A stretch of DNA of 64,000 nucleotides from Flavobacterium sp. 9R. Lineage in GTDB: Bacteria; Bacteroidota; Bacteroidia; Flavobacteriales; Flavobacteriaceae. The position numbers were made by a program, and so were the translations under genes. A model generated the notes under the pieces. That model worked only from the letters and a program-made list of their open reading frames with translations. It searched no databases and was not told the DNA's origin. The stretch covers positions 2,853,974 to 2,917,973 of the forward strand of contig NZ_LR733413.1 in assembly GCF_902506345.1 (NCBI RefSeq). The letters run 5' to 3'. Positions within the stretch are counted from its first letter, which is position 1, and each line of letters opens with the position of its first letter. Shown in pieces: positions 45,938 to 53,907 of the stretch.

Positions 45938-46014
45938 AAACACAATCATCAATCAAATCAATCAAATCAATCAAATCATCATTTATCATTAATCAATCAT
46001 CAATCAAAAAAATC
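45938..46014. repeat. ATCA-rich short-period array before the TraB/GumN gene
   Basis: Three 9-nt units caatcaaat in tandem, flanked by 7-nt variants (caatcat, cattaat, caatcaa). It occupies nearly the whole gap and ends 7 bp before the ATG. Confidence 0.75.
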
Positions 46015-46021
46015 AACAATC

Positions 46022-46882
46022 ATGAAAACAATTAAAACACTTATTTTAGGTTTAGTAACGGTAGCAAGCTTTAGTTTTTCAACACAAGCACAAACCAAAA
46101 AAGCAAATGAAAATTCTTTATTATGGGAAATTTCAGGAAATGGATTAGCACGTCCTTCTTATGTATACGGAACCTTACACATGATGTGTGAAAGTGATTT
46201 TACCATCAAAGAAAAAGTAAAAAAAGCATTTGATAAATCAACTAAATTAGCCTTAGAGTTAGATTTTGACGACCCATCAGAAGTAAAAGCGATGCAAGAA
46301 ATGAGTGTGAGCAAAGTAGCTTTGAATACTCTTCTGACCCCTGAAGATTATAAAAAATTAGATGTTCTTTTGAAAGAAAGGGTTGGAGCAGGAGCGAATC
46401 AATTTGAGCATACCAGTTTACATTCTTTGATGAGTATGATTATGTTTAAAGCATTAAATTGCAATCCAAAAATGTATGAATTTGAGTTTTTACAAATGGC
46501 TCAAAAAAGAAAGATGGAGATTTTAGGTTTAGAGAAATTTGCGACTCAATTTGCTGCAATGGATGCTACTTTTTCACCGCCAGTAATGGTAGAGCAGTTG
46601 GGTAATTATGATAAAAAATATTTCGATTTATTAACTCAAACCTATAAAAGTGAAGATTTAAAGGCCATTTATGAAATGGTTAATGACCCTAAATTTATGG
46701 ATGAGAAAAGTAAACCTGTAATGTTAGACAACCGCAATAGTAATTGGGTTAAAGATATGCCAGCTATGATGAAAAACGAAAGTGTATTTTTTGCGGTAGG
46801 AGCAGCGCATTTAGGTGGAGAAAAAGGAGTGATTCAATTATTACAAAAAGCAGGATATAAGGTACAACCCATAACCAACTAA
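46022..46882 (+). CDS. TraB/GumN-family protein
   Basis: 286 aa with a signal peptide (about 23 residues ending TQAQT), so periplasmic. Family motifs: VYGTLHMMCESDF (GTxH, near residue 50) and FFAVGAAHLGGEKGVIQLLQKAGY (GxxH near the C-terminus), the two motifs thought to form a metal-dependent protease-like site in TIKI/TraB proteins (family knowledge). Followed 1 bp later by a sigma factor gene, so probably co-expressed with it. Confidence 0.88.
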   Translation: MKTIKTLILGLVTVASFSFSTQAQTKKANENSLLWEISGNGLARPSYVYGTLHMMCESDFTIKEKVKKAFDKSTKLALELDFDDPSEVKAMQEMSVSKVALNTLLTPEDYKKLDVLLKERVGAGANQFEHTSLHSLMSMIMFKALNCNPKMYEFEFLQMAQKRKMEILGLEKFATQFAAMDATFSPPVMVEQLGNYDKKYFDLLTQTYKSEDLKAIYEMVNDPKFMDEKSKPVMLDNRNSNWVKDMPAMMKNESVFFAVGAAHLGGEKGVIQLLQKAGYKVQPITN

Positions 46883-46883
46883 T

Positions 46884-47393
46884 TTGACTTTGAAGACAAA
46901 AGAGCAAGAATTTTTATCCCGAATCGAGCAGCATAAAGGCATCTTGTACAAGGTTTCCAAAATGTATATGGACAACCGAGACGACCAAGAAGATTTGTTT
47001 CAAGAAATCATATGCCAATTATGGAAAGCCAATGATAGTTTTAAAGGAGAAAGTCAGTTTTCTACTTGGATGTATCGAGTAGCCATCAATACTGCCATTG
47101 TTTTTCTGAAAAAAGAAAAAAAGAAAGTAGACAAATACGAATTGTCATCTACTAATATTCCCGACGAAGAAGGAGATGCCGATATCAAAGAGCGGCAATT
47201 GGAACACTTTTATAGGGCCGTTCAAAAATTGGATAAGATAGACAAAGCGATTATTTTTTACCAACTCGAGGGATTTTCTCATAAAGAAATTGGAGAAAAC
47301 CTAGGGATTTCAGAAGGAAATGCTAGAGTCAAATTAAATAGAGCCAAAGAAAAATTAAAAGAAATTATAAAAAATCAAGGATATGGATTTTAA
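46884..47393 (+). CDS. ECF-type RNA polymerase sigma factor, TTG start
   Basis: About 169 aa. Sigma region 2 (MYMDNRDDQEDLFQEIICQLWKANDSFKGESQFSTWMYRVAINTAI) and region 4 (LDKIDKAIIFYQLEGFSHKEIGENLGISEGNARVKLNRAKEKLKEI) are intact. There is no ATG before region 2: initiation is at TTG 46884 or more likely TTG 46890 (second reads MKTKEQEFL), one to seven bases after the TraB/GumN stop, suggesting coupled translation at a weak start. The downstream membrane-protein gene overlaps it by 11 bp and may be its anti-sigma partner (inference). Confidence 0.9.
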   Translation: MTLKTKEQEFLSRIEQHKGILYKVSKMYMDNRDDQEDLFQEIICQLWKANDSFKGESQFSTWMYRVAINTAIVFLKKEKKKVDKYELSSTNIPDEEGDADIKERQLEHFYRAVQKLDKIDKAIIFYQLEGFSHKEIGENLGISEGNARVKLNRAKEKLKEIIKNQGYGF

Positions 47394-47988
47394 CGATATA
47401 CAATCAGCTTGGAACAGCGAAAACACAAAAAATGTGGTTGTTCCCACTCAATTAGAGAAAGTACAACAAGCCAATACACCGCTGGATAAGATTAAGAAAA
47501 ATTTGAAAAATGAATTTATTTATCAAATTGTATCAATTGTTTTTATAGGATTTGCGCCTTATTTAAATGGATTTCCAGAGCAAGCCATCACACCCTTTTA
47601 TTTGTTGTTTAGCTTGTTTGTGGCGGTTAGTGCTTATTATCTAATTAAGTTGTTTATTTTTTATAAACGATTAAATAAGAAGACATTAAGTACTAAAGAC
47701 AATTTATACGAAACCTATTTTGACATCCGCTTAAATATGGAACTCTACAAGACCTTTGGGTTTGCCTTAACACCGTTTATGATTTTGTTTTTGGTTGGGG
47801 TTTTATATTTTAAATTGCCTAATGGCGCGACATTATTTACCGATAGTACCAATAGTATAGCACTCTTTGTTTCGGTTTTGTTTAGTATGTTGTTCATGGG
47901 GGTAGCTTTAGAATGGTGGGTACACTATTATTATGGAAAATACGCCAAAGAAATCCGAACCGTTTTAGACGAGTTAAAAGAAGAATAA
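47383..47988 (+). CDS. Integral membrane protein, possible anti-sigma partner
   Basis: 201 aa. Soluble N-terminal part (about 45 residues, MDFNDIQSAWNSENTKN) then four hydrophobic segments, ending KEIRTVLDELKEE. No HxxxCxxC zinc anti-sigma motif is present. The 11-bp overlap with the sigma gene and the cytoplasmic N-terminal stretch make a sigma-binding membrane protein plausible, but the family is not one I recognise. A hairpin terminator follows. Confidence 0.75.
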   Translation: MDFNDIQSAWNSENTKNVVVPTQLEKVQQANTPLDKIKKNLKNEFIYQIVSIVFIGFAPYLNGFPEQAITPFYLLFSLFVAVSAYYLIKLFIFYKRLNKKTLSTKDNLYETYFDIRLNMELYKTFGFALTPFMILFLVGVLYFKLPNGATLFTDSTNSIALFVSVLFSMLFMGVALEWWVHYYYGKYAKEIRTVLDELKEE

Positions 47989-47993
47989 ATAGT

Positions 47994-48019
47994 AAAGCAA
48001 CTTTCGGGTTGCTTTTTTT
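47994..48019 (+). terminator. Terminator after the sigma/membrane-protein operon
   Basis: AAAGCAAC (47994-48001), 6-nt loop, GTTGCTTT (48008-48015), T-run. Confidence 0.8.
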
Positions 48020-48075
48020 GTGTTGCAATCATAGTGAACTTTGTAAATTCTTTGCGAACTTTAAATACAGTTTTT

Positions 48076-48108
48076 TTGCCACGGATTCAACGGATTTTAC
48101 TGATTAGC
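48076..48108. repeat. ATCCG-type repeat, left arm of the GxxExxY bracket
   Basis: Starts TTGCCACGGAT and continues with two further CGGAT/TGATT-like units. Its reverse complement recurs at 48663-48696 over about 33 nt with several mismatches, and the same words recur in the arrays at 52.5-53.1 kb. The 155 bp between this arm and the gene start hold no other feature I can support. Confidence 0.75.
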
Positions 48109-48263
48109 ACTGAAAATTACTTTTATATTTTGTGGTTTAATTTCAGGAAGTTTACCATAAATCGAAAAGATAATGGCTTATGGTTTTAAAAAAATAAAAA
48201 ACATAAAGTTTTGTGGTTTATTTTTGTCACCGATTCAATTAATTTCAGATGTAAATTAAGTTT

Positions 48264-48668
48264 ATGGCGGGATTATTACACAGAGGTATTACCGAAGCAA
48301 TTTTAAAAGTTTATTATGAAGTCTATAATGAACTTGGTTCTGGATTCCTTGAAAAAGTATATCAGAATGCTATGTATTTTGAATTAAAAGAAAAAGGCTT
48401 TAAAGTCGAAGCTCAAAAACAAATTAAAGTATATTTCAAAAAGCAACTTGTTGGAGAGTATTTTTCAGATTTGTTAGTTGAAGATAAAGTGATAGTAGAA
48501 TTAAAGGCAATTGAAATGTTGATGGATGTACATATGGCACAAATAATGAACTATTTAAAAGCAACTGAAATAGAAGTTGGATTGTTGCTGAACTTCGGCG
48601 AAGAGCCAGAATTTAAACGTGTTATATATACAAACGATAGAAAAGTTAATTTAAAAAATCAGCGATAA
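48264..48668 (+). CDS. GxxExxY protein
   Basis: 134 aa. Family signature GSGFLEKVYQNAM (G-x-x-E-x-x-Y, near residue 28) and a PD-(D/E)xK-like core: KVYFKKQLVGEYFSDLLVEDKVIVELKA (acidic D plus E-x-K) followed by a helix with QIMNYLKA. The fold suggests a nuclease-like protein (family knowledge: uncharacterised, frequent in Bacteroidota, often repeated in a genome). It is bracketed by inverted ATCCG-type repeats, and its stop codon (48666-48668) lies at the edge of the right arm, as in the S23 gene at 7690-8055. Unrelated to the biotin genes on either side. Confidence 0.9.
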   Translation: MAGLLHRGITEAILKVYYEVYNELGSGFLEKVYQNAMYFELKEKGFKVEAQKQIKVYFKKQLVGEYFSDLLVEDKVIVELKAIEMLMDVHMAQIMNYLKATEIEVGLLLNFGEEPEFKRVIYTNDRKVNLKNQR

Positions 48669-48696
48669 TCCGTTCCATCCGTTTTATCCGTGGCAA
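48663..48696. repeat. ATCCG-type repeat, right arm of the GxxExxY bracket
   Basis: Ends ATCCGTGGCAA (48686-48696), the exact complement of the left arm's first 11 bases. Overlaps the gene's stop codon. Confidence 0.75.
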
Positions 48697-48765
48697 TTTA
48701 GAATATGAAATCGCCAATAACTAGAAGTTTGCGCAAGCAAACACCCATATATAAAAAGGCGATAA

Positions 48766-48802
48766 CATATGTGACCGCTTAAAAATAAAATTTACACATA
48801 TG
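48766..48802 (+). promoter_or_regulatory. Inverted repeat covering the bioD start codon
   Basis: CATATGTG (48766-48773) and CACATATG (48795-48802) are perfect 8-bp arms with a 21-nt spacer; the right arm contains the bioD ATG (48800-48802). In RNA this could hide the start codon; in DNA it could be an operator. A smaller hairpin, GTTTGC-GCAA-GCAAAC, lies upstream at 48727-48742. Confidence 0.4.
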
Positions 48803-49417
48803 AAATTATTTATTACAGGAATAGGTACTGATGTTGGTAAAACCGTTGCAGCCGCTATCATTACTCAAGCTTTAGAAGCCGATTATTGGAAGCCCATTCA
48901 GGCAGGCGATTTAGATCATTCTGATAGTCATAAAGTAAAGGCCTACGTGTCCAATCAAAAGACTGTTTTTCATCCCAACAGTTATGCTTTGCATACACCC
49001 GCAAGCCCGCATTATGCAGCCGAAATAGATGGAATCACCATTGATGTTACTCAGATTAAAGAGCCACTAACTGAAAATCATTTGGTGATAGAAGGCGCTG
49101 GTGGAATTTTAGTTCCTCTAAACACAACTAATACGATTGCCGATTTGATTCAGCCCGATTACAAAGTGATTGTGGTTTCCCGTCATTATTTGGGGAGTAT
49201 CAATCATACGTTGTTGACTATCGAGGCGTTGCAAAACCGAAACATTGTGGTGGCTGGAATCGTTTTTTCTGGAGATGAAAATCAAGCAACCGAATCGATA
49301 ATTTTAAGCAAAACAGGATTGAAATGTATTGGACGAATTAACCAAGAACCCTATTTTGATACGAATGTAATTGCAGAATATGCCGATTTGTTTCGAGAGC
49401 AATTATTGAGTTTATAA
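48800..49417 (+). CDS. bioD: Dethiobiotin synthetase
   Basis: ATP- and CO2-dependent ring closure of 7,8-diaminononanoate to dethiobiotin. 205 aa, slightly short but complete. P-loop FITGIGTDVGKTVAAA at the N-terminus, KPIQAGD substrate region, and VIEGAGGILVPLN. bioA starts 2 bp after its stop. Confidence 0.93.
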   Translation: MKLFITGIGTDVGKTVAAAIITQALEADYWKPIQAGDLDHSDSHKVKAYVSNQKTVFHPNSYALHTPASPHYAAEIDGITIDVTQIKEPLTENHLVIEGAGGILVPLNTTNTIADLIQPDYKVIVVSRHYLGSINHTLLTIEALQNRNIVVAGIVFSGDENQATESIILSKTGLKCIGRINQEPYFDTNVIAEYADLFREQLLSL

Positions 49418-49419
49418 TT

Positions 49420-50724
49420 ATGAATACAACAAATATTCCTTCTTCTGAAACAATGAAGCTTACAGAAAGAGACCAAAAACATCTTTGGCATCCGTACACT
49501 CAACATAAAACAGCGGCTTTACCAGTCGGAATTGTCCGTGGCGAAGCGGCCTTATTGTGGGACGAAAGTGGTAAAGAATATATTGATGCCATTGCTTCTT
49601 GGTGGGTCAATCCGTATGGTCACTCGAATCGGTTTATTGCGGATGCGATTTATAAACAACTTACTACCTTAGAGCACGTACTTTTTGGAGGTTTTACGCA
49701 CGAACCCGCTGTAGTTTTATCCGAGAAATTAGTCGAAATTTTACCTAGCAATCAGCAAAAACTTTTTTTTTCAGACAATGGTTCTACCGCTGTCGAAATT
49801 GCGATAAAAGTTGCTTTGCAGTATAACTTTAACCAAGGGATTTCAAAAACAACAATTATTGCTTTTGAAGATGCTTTTCATGGCGACACCTTTGCGGCTA
49901 TGGCGGCGAGTGGAATTTCTTTCTTTACCGAAGCTTTTCAAGGAATGATGATTGATGTCGTTCGGATTCCTGTTCCAGTGCAAGGAAAGGAAGCGGAAAG
50001 TATGGCAGCTCTTCAAAAAGCAATCACCGATAAAAATTGTGCGGCTTTTATTTTCGAACCTTTAATACAAGGTGCCGCTGGAATGGTGATGTATGCACCC
50101 GAAGCTTTGGATAACTTGATTCAAATTTGCAAACAAAACCAAGTATTGACCATTGCCGATGAAGTGATGACTGGTTTTGGGAAAACCGGAAAAAACTTTG
50201 CCTGCGATTATTTGAAAACCTTACCCGATATGATGTGTTTGTCTAAAGCCTTGACTGGTGGAACTATTCCTATGGCGATTACGACTTTCACTACTGCCAT
50301 TTTTGATGCATTCTATGATGATGATATCAATAAAGCCTTGTTTCATGGGCATACGTTTACGGCGAATCCAACGGGTTGCGCTGCTGCTCTAGCCAGCATC
50401 GAATTGTTACAAACCGAAACGATGCAGTCCAACATTCAGCGCATTCATCAACGCCATTTAGACTTTCAAAAGTATATAGCAACCCATCCAAAAGTGACCA
50501 CTACACGAGTTTTTGGGGTAATTTTCGCTTTGGAAATCAAAACCGATGGCGCTGCCAGTTATTACGGCTCTTTGCGTAATACTCTTTATAATTTTTTTAT
50601 TGAAAATGGGGTAATTCTTCGTCCAGTTGGGAATATAGTTTACATTTTGCCACCTTATGTCATTACCGATGCGCAGTTGCAGAAAGTGTATGAAGTGGTC
50701 GAAAGTGCTTTGGAAATCGTGTAG
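49420..50724 (+). CDS. bioA: Adenosylmethionine-8-amino-7-oxononanoate aminotransferase
   Basis: Class III PLP aminotransferase making 7,8-diaminononanoate with SAM as amino donor. 434 aa from ATG 49420; ATG 49453 (MKLTERDQKHLWHPYTQ) is an equally good start that fits the family N-terminus better. HLWHPYTQHK, ASWWVNPYGHSNRFI, FSDNGSTAVEIAIK and the PLP lysine in MCLSKALTGGTIPMA are all present. Coupled to bioD. Confidence 0.95.
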   Translation: MNTTNIPSSETMKLTERDQKHLWHPYTQHKTAALPVGIVRGEAALLWDESGKEYIDAIASWWVNPYGHSNRFIADAIYKQLTTLEHVLFGGFTHEPAVVLSEKLVEILPSNQQKLFFSDNGSTAVEIAIKVALQYNFNQGISKTTIIAFEDAFHGDTFAAMAASGISFFTEAFQGMMIDVVRIPVPVQGKEAESMAALQKAITDKNCAAFIFEPLIQGAAGMVMYAPEALDNLIQICKQNQVLTIADEVMTGFGKTGKNFACDYLKTLPDMMCLSKALTGGTIPMAITTFTTAIFDAFYDDDINKALFHGHTFTANPTGCAAALASIELLQTETMQSNIQRIHQRHLDFQKYIATHPKVTTTRVFGVIFALEIKTDGAASYYGSLRNTLYNFFIENGVILRPVGNIVYILPPYVITDAQLQKVYEVVESALEIV

Positions 50725-50776
50725 TTTTTAAACACGAATTCCACGAATTGATACAAATTGAAAAAAAATATAGACA

Positions 50777-51055
50777 TTTTAACCGCAAGGCACGCAAAGG
50801 AAAATCGCAAGGTTCGCAAAGTGTTGTGCTTTTGGAAAAACTGTGTTTGTTTTTTCAATAATAGATAAAAAAATCCGTGTTAATCCGTTTTTATCTGCGT
50901 TATCCGCTTACCAATCAGGTTGTTAGTTTTAACCGCAAGGCACGCAAAGGAAAATCGCTATGTTCGCAAAGTGTTGTGCTTTTGGAAAATCTGTGTTTGT
51001 TTTTCAATAATAGATAAAAAAATCCGTGTTAATCCGTTTTTATCTGTGTCATCCG
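50777..51055. repeat. Tandem pair of about 130-bp direct repeats after bioA
   Basis: Two copies beginning ttttaaccgcaaggc at 50777 and 50927 (period 150 bp), nearly identical for about 130 bp and each ending in ATCCG-type words. Each copy holds CCGCAAGG/CGCAAAG motifs in the orientation opposite to the arrays at 52.4-53.1 kb. No ORF is credible. The rest of 50725-51283 is the same kind of material: further ATCCG words near 51158-51181 and a CTTTGCG/CCTTTGCGG phrase at about 51246-51266. Confidence 0.85.
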
Positions 51056-51283
51056 TGTTCCATTTTTTTAAGAGCCACAGAAACCAATGGATAAAATACA
51101 CACCGATTGTCTTTCAATTTCAATCTGTGCAAATTTGTGCCATCTGTGTTTTATATTAAAAATCCGCGTCATCCGTGTTCCATTTATACGTATAGCTAAA
51201 ATCAATTTGTATAGATTTTTAAATATTTTGTGGACTTTGTGTAATTCTTTGCGACCTTTGCGGTTAAATTACAATCGTCTATT

Positions 51284-52438
51284 TTGTCACAAATTATCTC
51301 TATAACCGCCTTGTCCTCCATTTCCCCTTTGGGCAATGACCCGAAGACCATTTGGGAAAATTATCAACATCCTAACACTTGTTTTTCTGAGCAGTTTTTA
51401 GACCATCAAAATACTTGCGTGGCTGCTTTGAATTCCGCTTCACAACAAGAAGTTTTGGCTTTACAACAAACGGATATAAAGTACAAATCATTGGATAAAT
51501 CGGTGTTGTATGCTATGGTAGCTGCAAGAAAAGCGATGGCCCAGGCAGGTTGGGAAAAAGGAGGGAGTTTTGGTATCAACATTGGCTCTTCAAGAGGTGC
51601 CACCGATTTGTTCGAAAAACATTTTCAGGAATATTTAACGACGGGCAAAGCTCAAACTTTAGCTTCACCAACGACTACTTTGGGGAATATTTCATCTTGG
51701 GTAGCGCATGATTTGCAAACTACCGGTCCCGAAATTTCACATTCCATTACTTGTTCTACTGCTTTGCATGCTTTGCTCAACGGAGTCGCTTGGTTGCGAG
51801 CAGGAATGGCAAATCAATTTTTGGTAGGTGGTAGCGAAGCACCATTGACTGATTTTACGATAGGTCAAATGCGTGCTTTGAAGATTTATACTCAAAGTAA
51901 AGAAGAGTACCCCAACCGTGCTTTGGATTTGGATAAAAAGCAAAATACAATGGTTTTGGGTGAAGGTGCGGCAGTATGTTGTTTAGAATTAGGAAAGAAA
52001 GAAAATGCCTTGGCTTTTATTGAAGGCATTGGCTACGCCACAGAAATTTTGGAGCATAACATTTCAATTTCGGCAGAAGCCATTTGTTTTCAAAAATCGA
52101 TGACAATGGCTTTGCAAAACACACCTTTATCCGAAGTAGATGCTATTGTAATGCACGCGCCAGGCACAATCAAAGGGGATTTGACAGAATATCGTGCCAT
52201 TGAAAAACTTTTCGGAAAGCAGTTGCCACTACTTACTACCAATAAATGGAAAATAGGCCACACGTTTGGTGCTTCAGGAATCTTGAGTGTTGAAATGGCC
52301 ATTTTGATGCTGCAACACAATCAGTTTATTTCCACTCCTTTTTTTAATCAAAATTCCGATTCAAGAACAATCCGTAAGGTGCTCGTTAACGCCGTTGGTT
52401 TTGGAGGCAATGCTGTTTCGGTGTTGTTGAGTTTGTAA
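51284..52438 (+). CDS. Beta-ketoacyl synthase-like protein of the biotin cluster, TTG start
   Basis: 384 aa, thiolase fold of the KAS I/II type. Active-site Cys is in ISHSITCSTALHALLNG and the second His plus Lys in TNKWKIGHTFGASGIL. The first catalytic His, normally N-A-H-G-T, reads H-A-P-G-T (in VMHAPGTIKGDLTE), so the residue at that place is Pro with a His two residues earlier. Position after bioA suggests a role in making the pimeloyl precursor (inference; bioC/bioH are not seen here). No ATG is available near the family N-terminus; TTG 51284 starts MSQIISITALSSISPLG. Confidence 0.85.
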   Translation: MSQIISITALSSISPLGNDPKTIWENYQHPNTCFSEQFLDHQNTCVAALNSASQQEVLALQQTDIKYKSLDKSVLYAMVAARKAMAQAGWEKGGSFGINIGSSRGATDLFEKHFQEYLTTGKAQTLASPTTTLGNISSWVAHDLQTTGPEISHSITCSTALHALLNGVAWLRAGMANQFLVGGSEAPLTDFTIGQMRALKIYTQSKEEYPNRALDLDKKQNTMVLGEGAAVCCLELGKKENALAFIEGIGYATEILEHNISISAEAICFQKSMTMALQNTPLSEVDAIVMHAPGTIKGDLTEYRAIEKLFGKQLPLLTTNKWKIGHTFGASGILSVEMAILMLQHNQFISTPFFNQNSDSRTIRKVLVNAVGFGGNAVSVLLSL

Positions 52439-52439
52439 A

Positions 52440-53155
52440 ATTTGTTGAACTGTTTAATCGGTTAATGATTAATCGTTTAAAACTTTGCGTCCCTTGCGTA
52501 AATCTTCGCGCTCCTTGCGGTTAAATTTTTTGCCACGGATTTCAATGATTGAACGGATTTTAAAAAGAGTTTAATCGGTTAATGGTTAATTGTTTGAAGT
52601 TTTGCGCCCTTTGCGTAAATCTTTGCGAGCCTTGCTGTTAAATTTTTGCCACGGATTTCACTGATGGAACGGATTTTAAAAAGGGTTTAATCGGTTAAAA
52701 CTTTGCGTCCCTTGCGTAAATCTTTGCGTTCCTTGCGGTTAAATCTTTTCACCACAAAGAAACACGAAGAAGTCACGAAGCCGCACAAAGTAAAAGTGTT
52801 CCAATTGTTGTAACGCTCAACCAAAACTTATATGCCCTTATTTGTCTTATATGGTTCAAAATACACAGCCTATTCAGAAAAACTTGGGTGACTTATATGT
52901 TTTTTCTTGTGAACTTAACGGTTAAATTTTGCACGCAGATTCCACAGATTTTAAAGAGTTAATTATTTAAATCTTTGCGTCCCTTGCGTAAATCTTCGCG
53001 CTCCTTGCGGTTAATTTTGCTACGGATTTCACTGATGAAACGGATTTTAAAAAGGGTTTAATCGGTTAATAGTTAATTGTTTAAAGCTTTGCGTCCCTTG
53101 CGTAAATCTTTGCGAGCCTTGCGGTTAAATTTTTAGCCAAAGATTTAAATTTTTA
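52440..53155. repeat. Array of CTTTGCG / CCACGGATTTCA repeats
   Basis: About 720 bp without a gene. A unit of roughly 117 bp (starts gtttaatcgg at 52452, 52569, 52685 and, after a non-repeat spacer, 53055) combines a TTTAATCGGTTAAT segment, a CTTTGCGTCCCTTGCG segment ending CCTTGCGGTTAAAT, and a GCCACGGATTTCA segment. Within segments the words recur every 9-11 nt. The spacer 52750-52930 is single-copy in this window and has no credible ORF. These arrays and those at 50.8-51.3 kb enclose the ketosynthase gene in inverted orientation. Confidence 0.85.
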
Positions 53156-53159
53156 GTCA

Positions 53160-53654
53160 CTATAAAAAATCCGCGTCATCCGCGTTCCTATGCTCCAATT
53201 CCTTTACTTTTTCATAAACTAAGTTACTCTCAAAACCACGACGAAGCATGTAATCACAAAACTTCTTCCTTTTTTTAAGCGCATTTTTTTCTGTAATGGA
53301 TTGCCAATTCCTTTCTGCTAAAGCATTAAAAGTTTCCAAGTATTCCTCGACTGAGATTTCTTTTAAGGCAAGTGTAATCAAGGTGTTGTTGATGTAGCGC
53401 ATTTTGAGTTCGTTAGTAATACGAATTTTTCCCCAGTGTTTGATGCGGTGTTTGCCACGGGCAAAACTACAAGCAAAACGAGCCTCATTCAAGAAGTTCT
53501 GTTCGATAAGATGCACAATAAGTTGGTCTATTTCTTGGGGTTCTAGGTGCATGCTTCTCAATTTGGTTACCACTTCTTCGTGACAGCGCTCTTGATAGGC
53601 GCAATACTGTTCTATTTTGTGTTGAGCTTGAAGAAGGGTGAGTGCTGCTGCCAT
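53160..53654 (-). CDS. recX: Regulatory protein RecX
   Basis: 164 aa all-helical RecA modulator. Family pattern: CHEEVVTKLRSMHLEPQEIDQLIVHLIEQNFLNEARFACSFARGKHRIKHWGKIRI, then a third three-helix repeat. Start ATG 53654 (MAAALTLLQ) with a -7 box TATTTTTG on the minus strand at 53689-53696. The last eight to ten codons (NADDADFL and stop) are encoded by an ATCCG-type repeat that occurs elsewhere as non-coding sequence (51158-51181), so the natural C-terminus has been replaced or extended by a repeat. Confidence 0.88.
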   Translation of the reverse strand: MAAALTLLQAQHKIEQYCAYQERCHEEVVTKLRSMHLEPQEIDQLIVHLIEQNFLNEARFACSFARGKHRIKHWGKIRITNELKMRYINNTLITLALKEISVEEYLETFNALAERNWQSITEKNALKKRKKFCDYMLRRGFESNLVYEKVKELEHRNADDADFL

Positions 53655-53688
53655 CTTGTAATTGTTGGGTTTGTAGGTCTTTTGCTTA

Positions 53689-53696
53689 CAAAAATA
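53689..53696 (-). promoter_or_regulatory. -7 box of recX
   Basis: TATTTTTG on the minus strand, 34 bp before the ATG at 53654. Confidence 0.4.
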
Positions 53697-53907
53697 GCGA
53701 TTTATACCCACATAACTCCCTTTGATAATTTTAGTTAGGATTGCCTAATTACAAAAATGAATTTTTAAGCGCTATAAATGAAGCTTTTACTTGTGTTTTA
53801 GCCAATATTGGTTACTTTTGCGTTTAACTTACTTGGGTAAGCGCAATCTTTGTATTTGGTTTAACGTTTTTTCAAGTTTTGTTTTTAAAATTTCTAAACA
53901 TTTTTTT

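Noticed and set aside
50725..51283. Short ORFs within the repeats after bioA
   Set aside because: Their translations are repeat-derived with no start context or domain; the sequence is better explained as repeat arrays.
52440..53155. Possible CRISPR array because of regularly repeated segments
   Set aside because: Units are about 117 bp and internally periodic, with no short uniform direct repeat alternating with unique spacers, and no cas gene is nearby.
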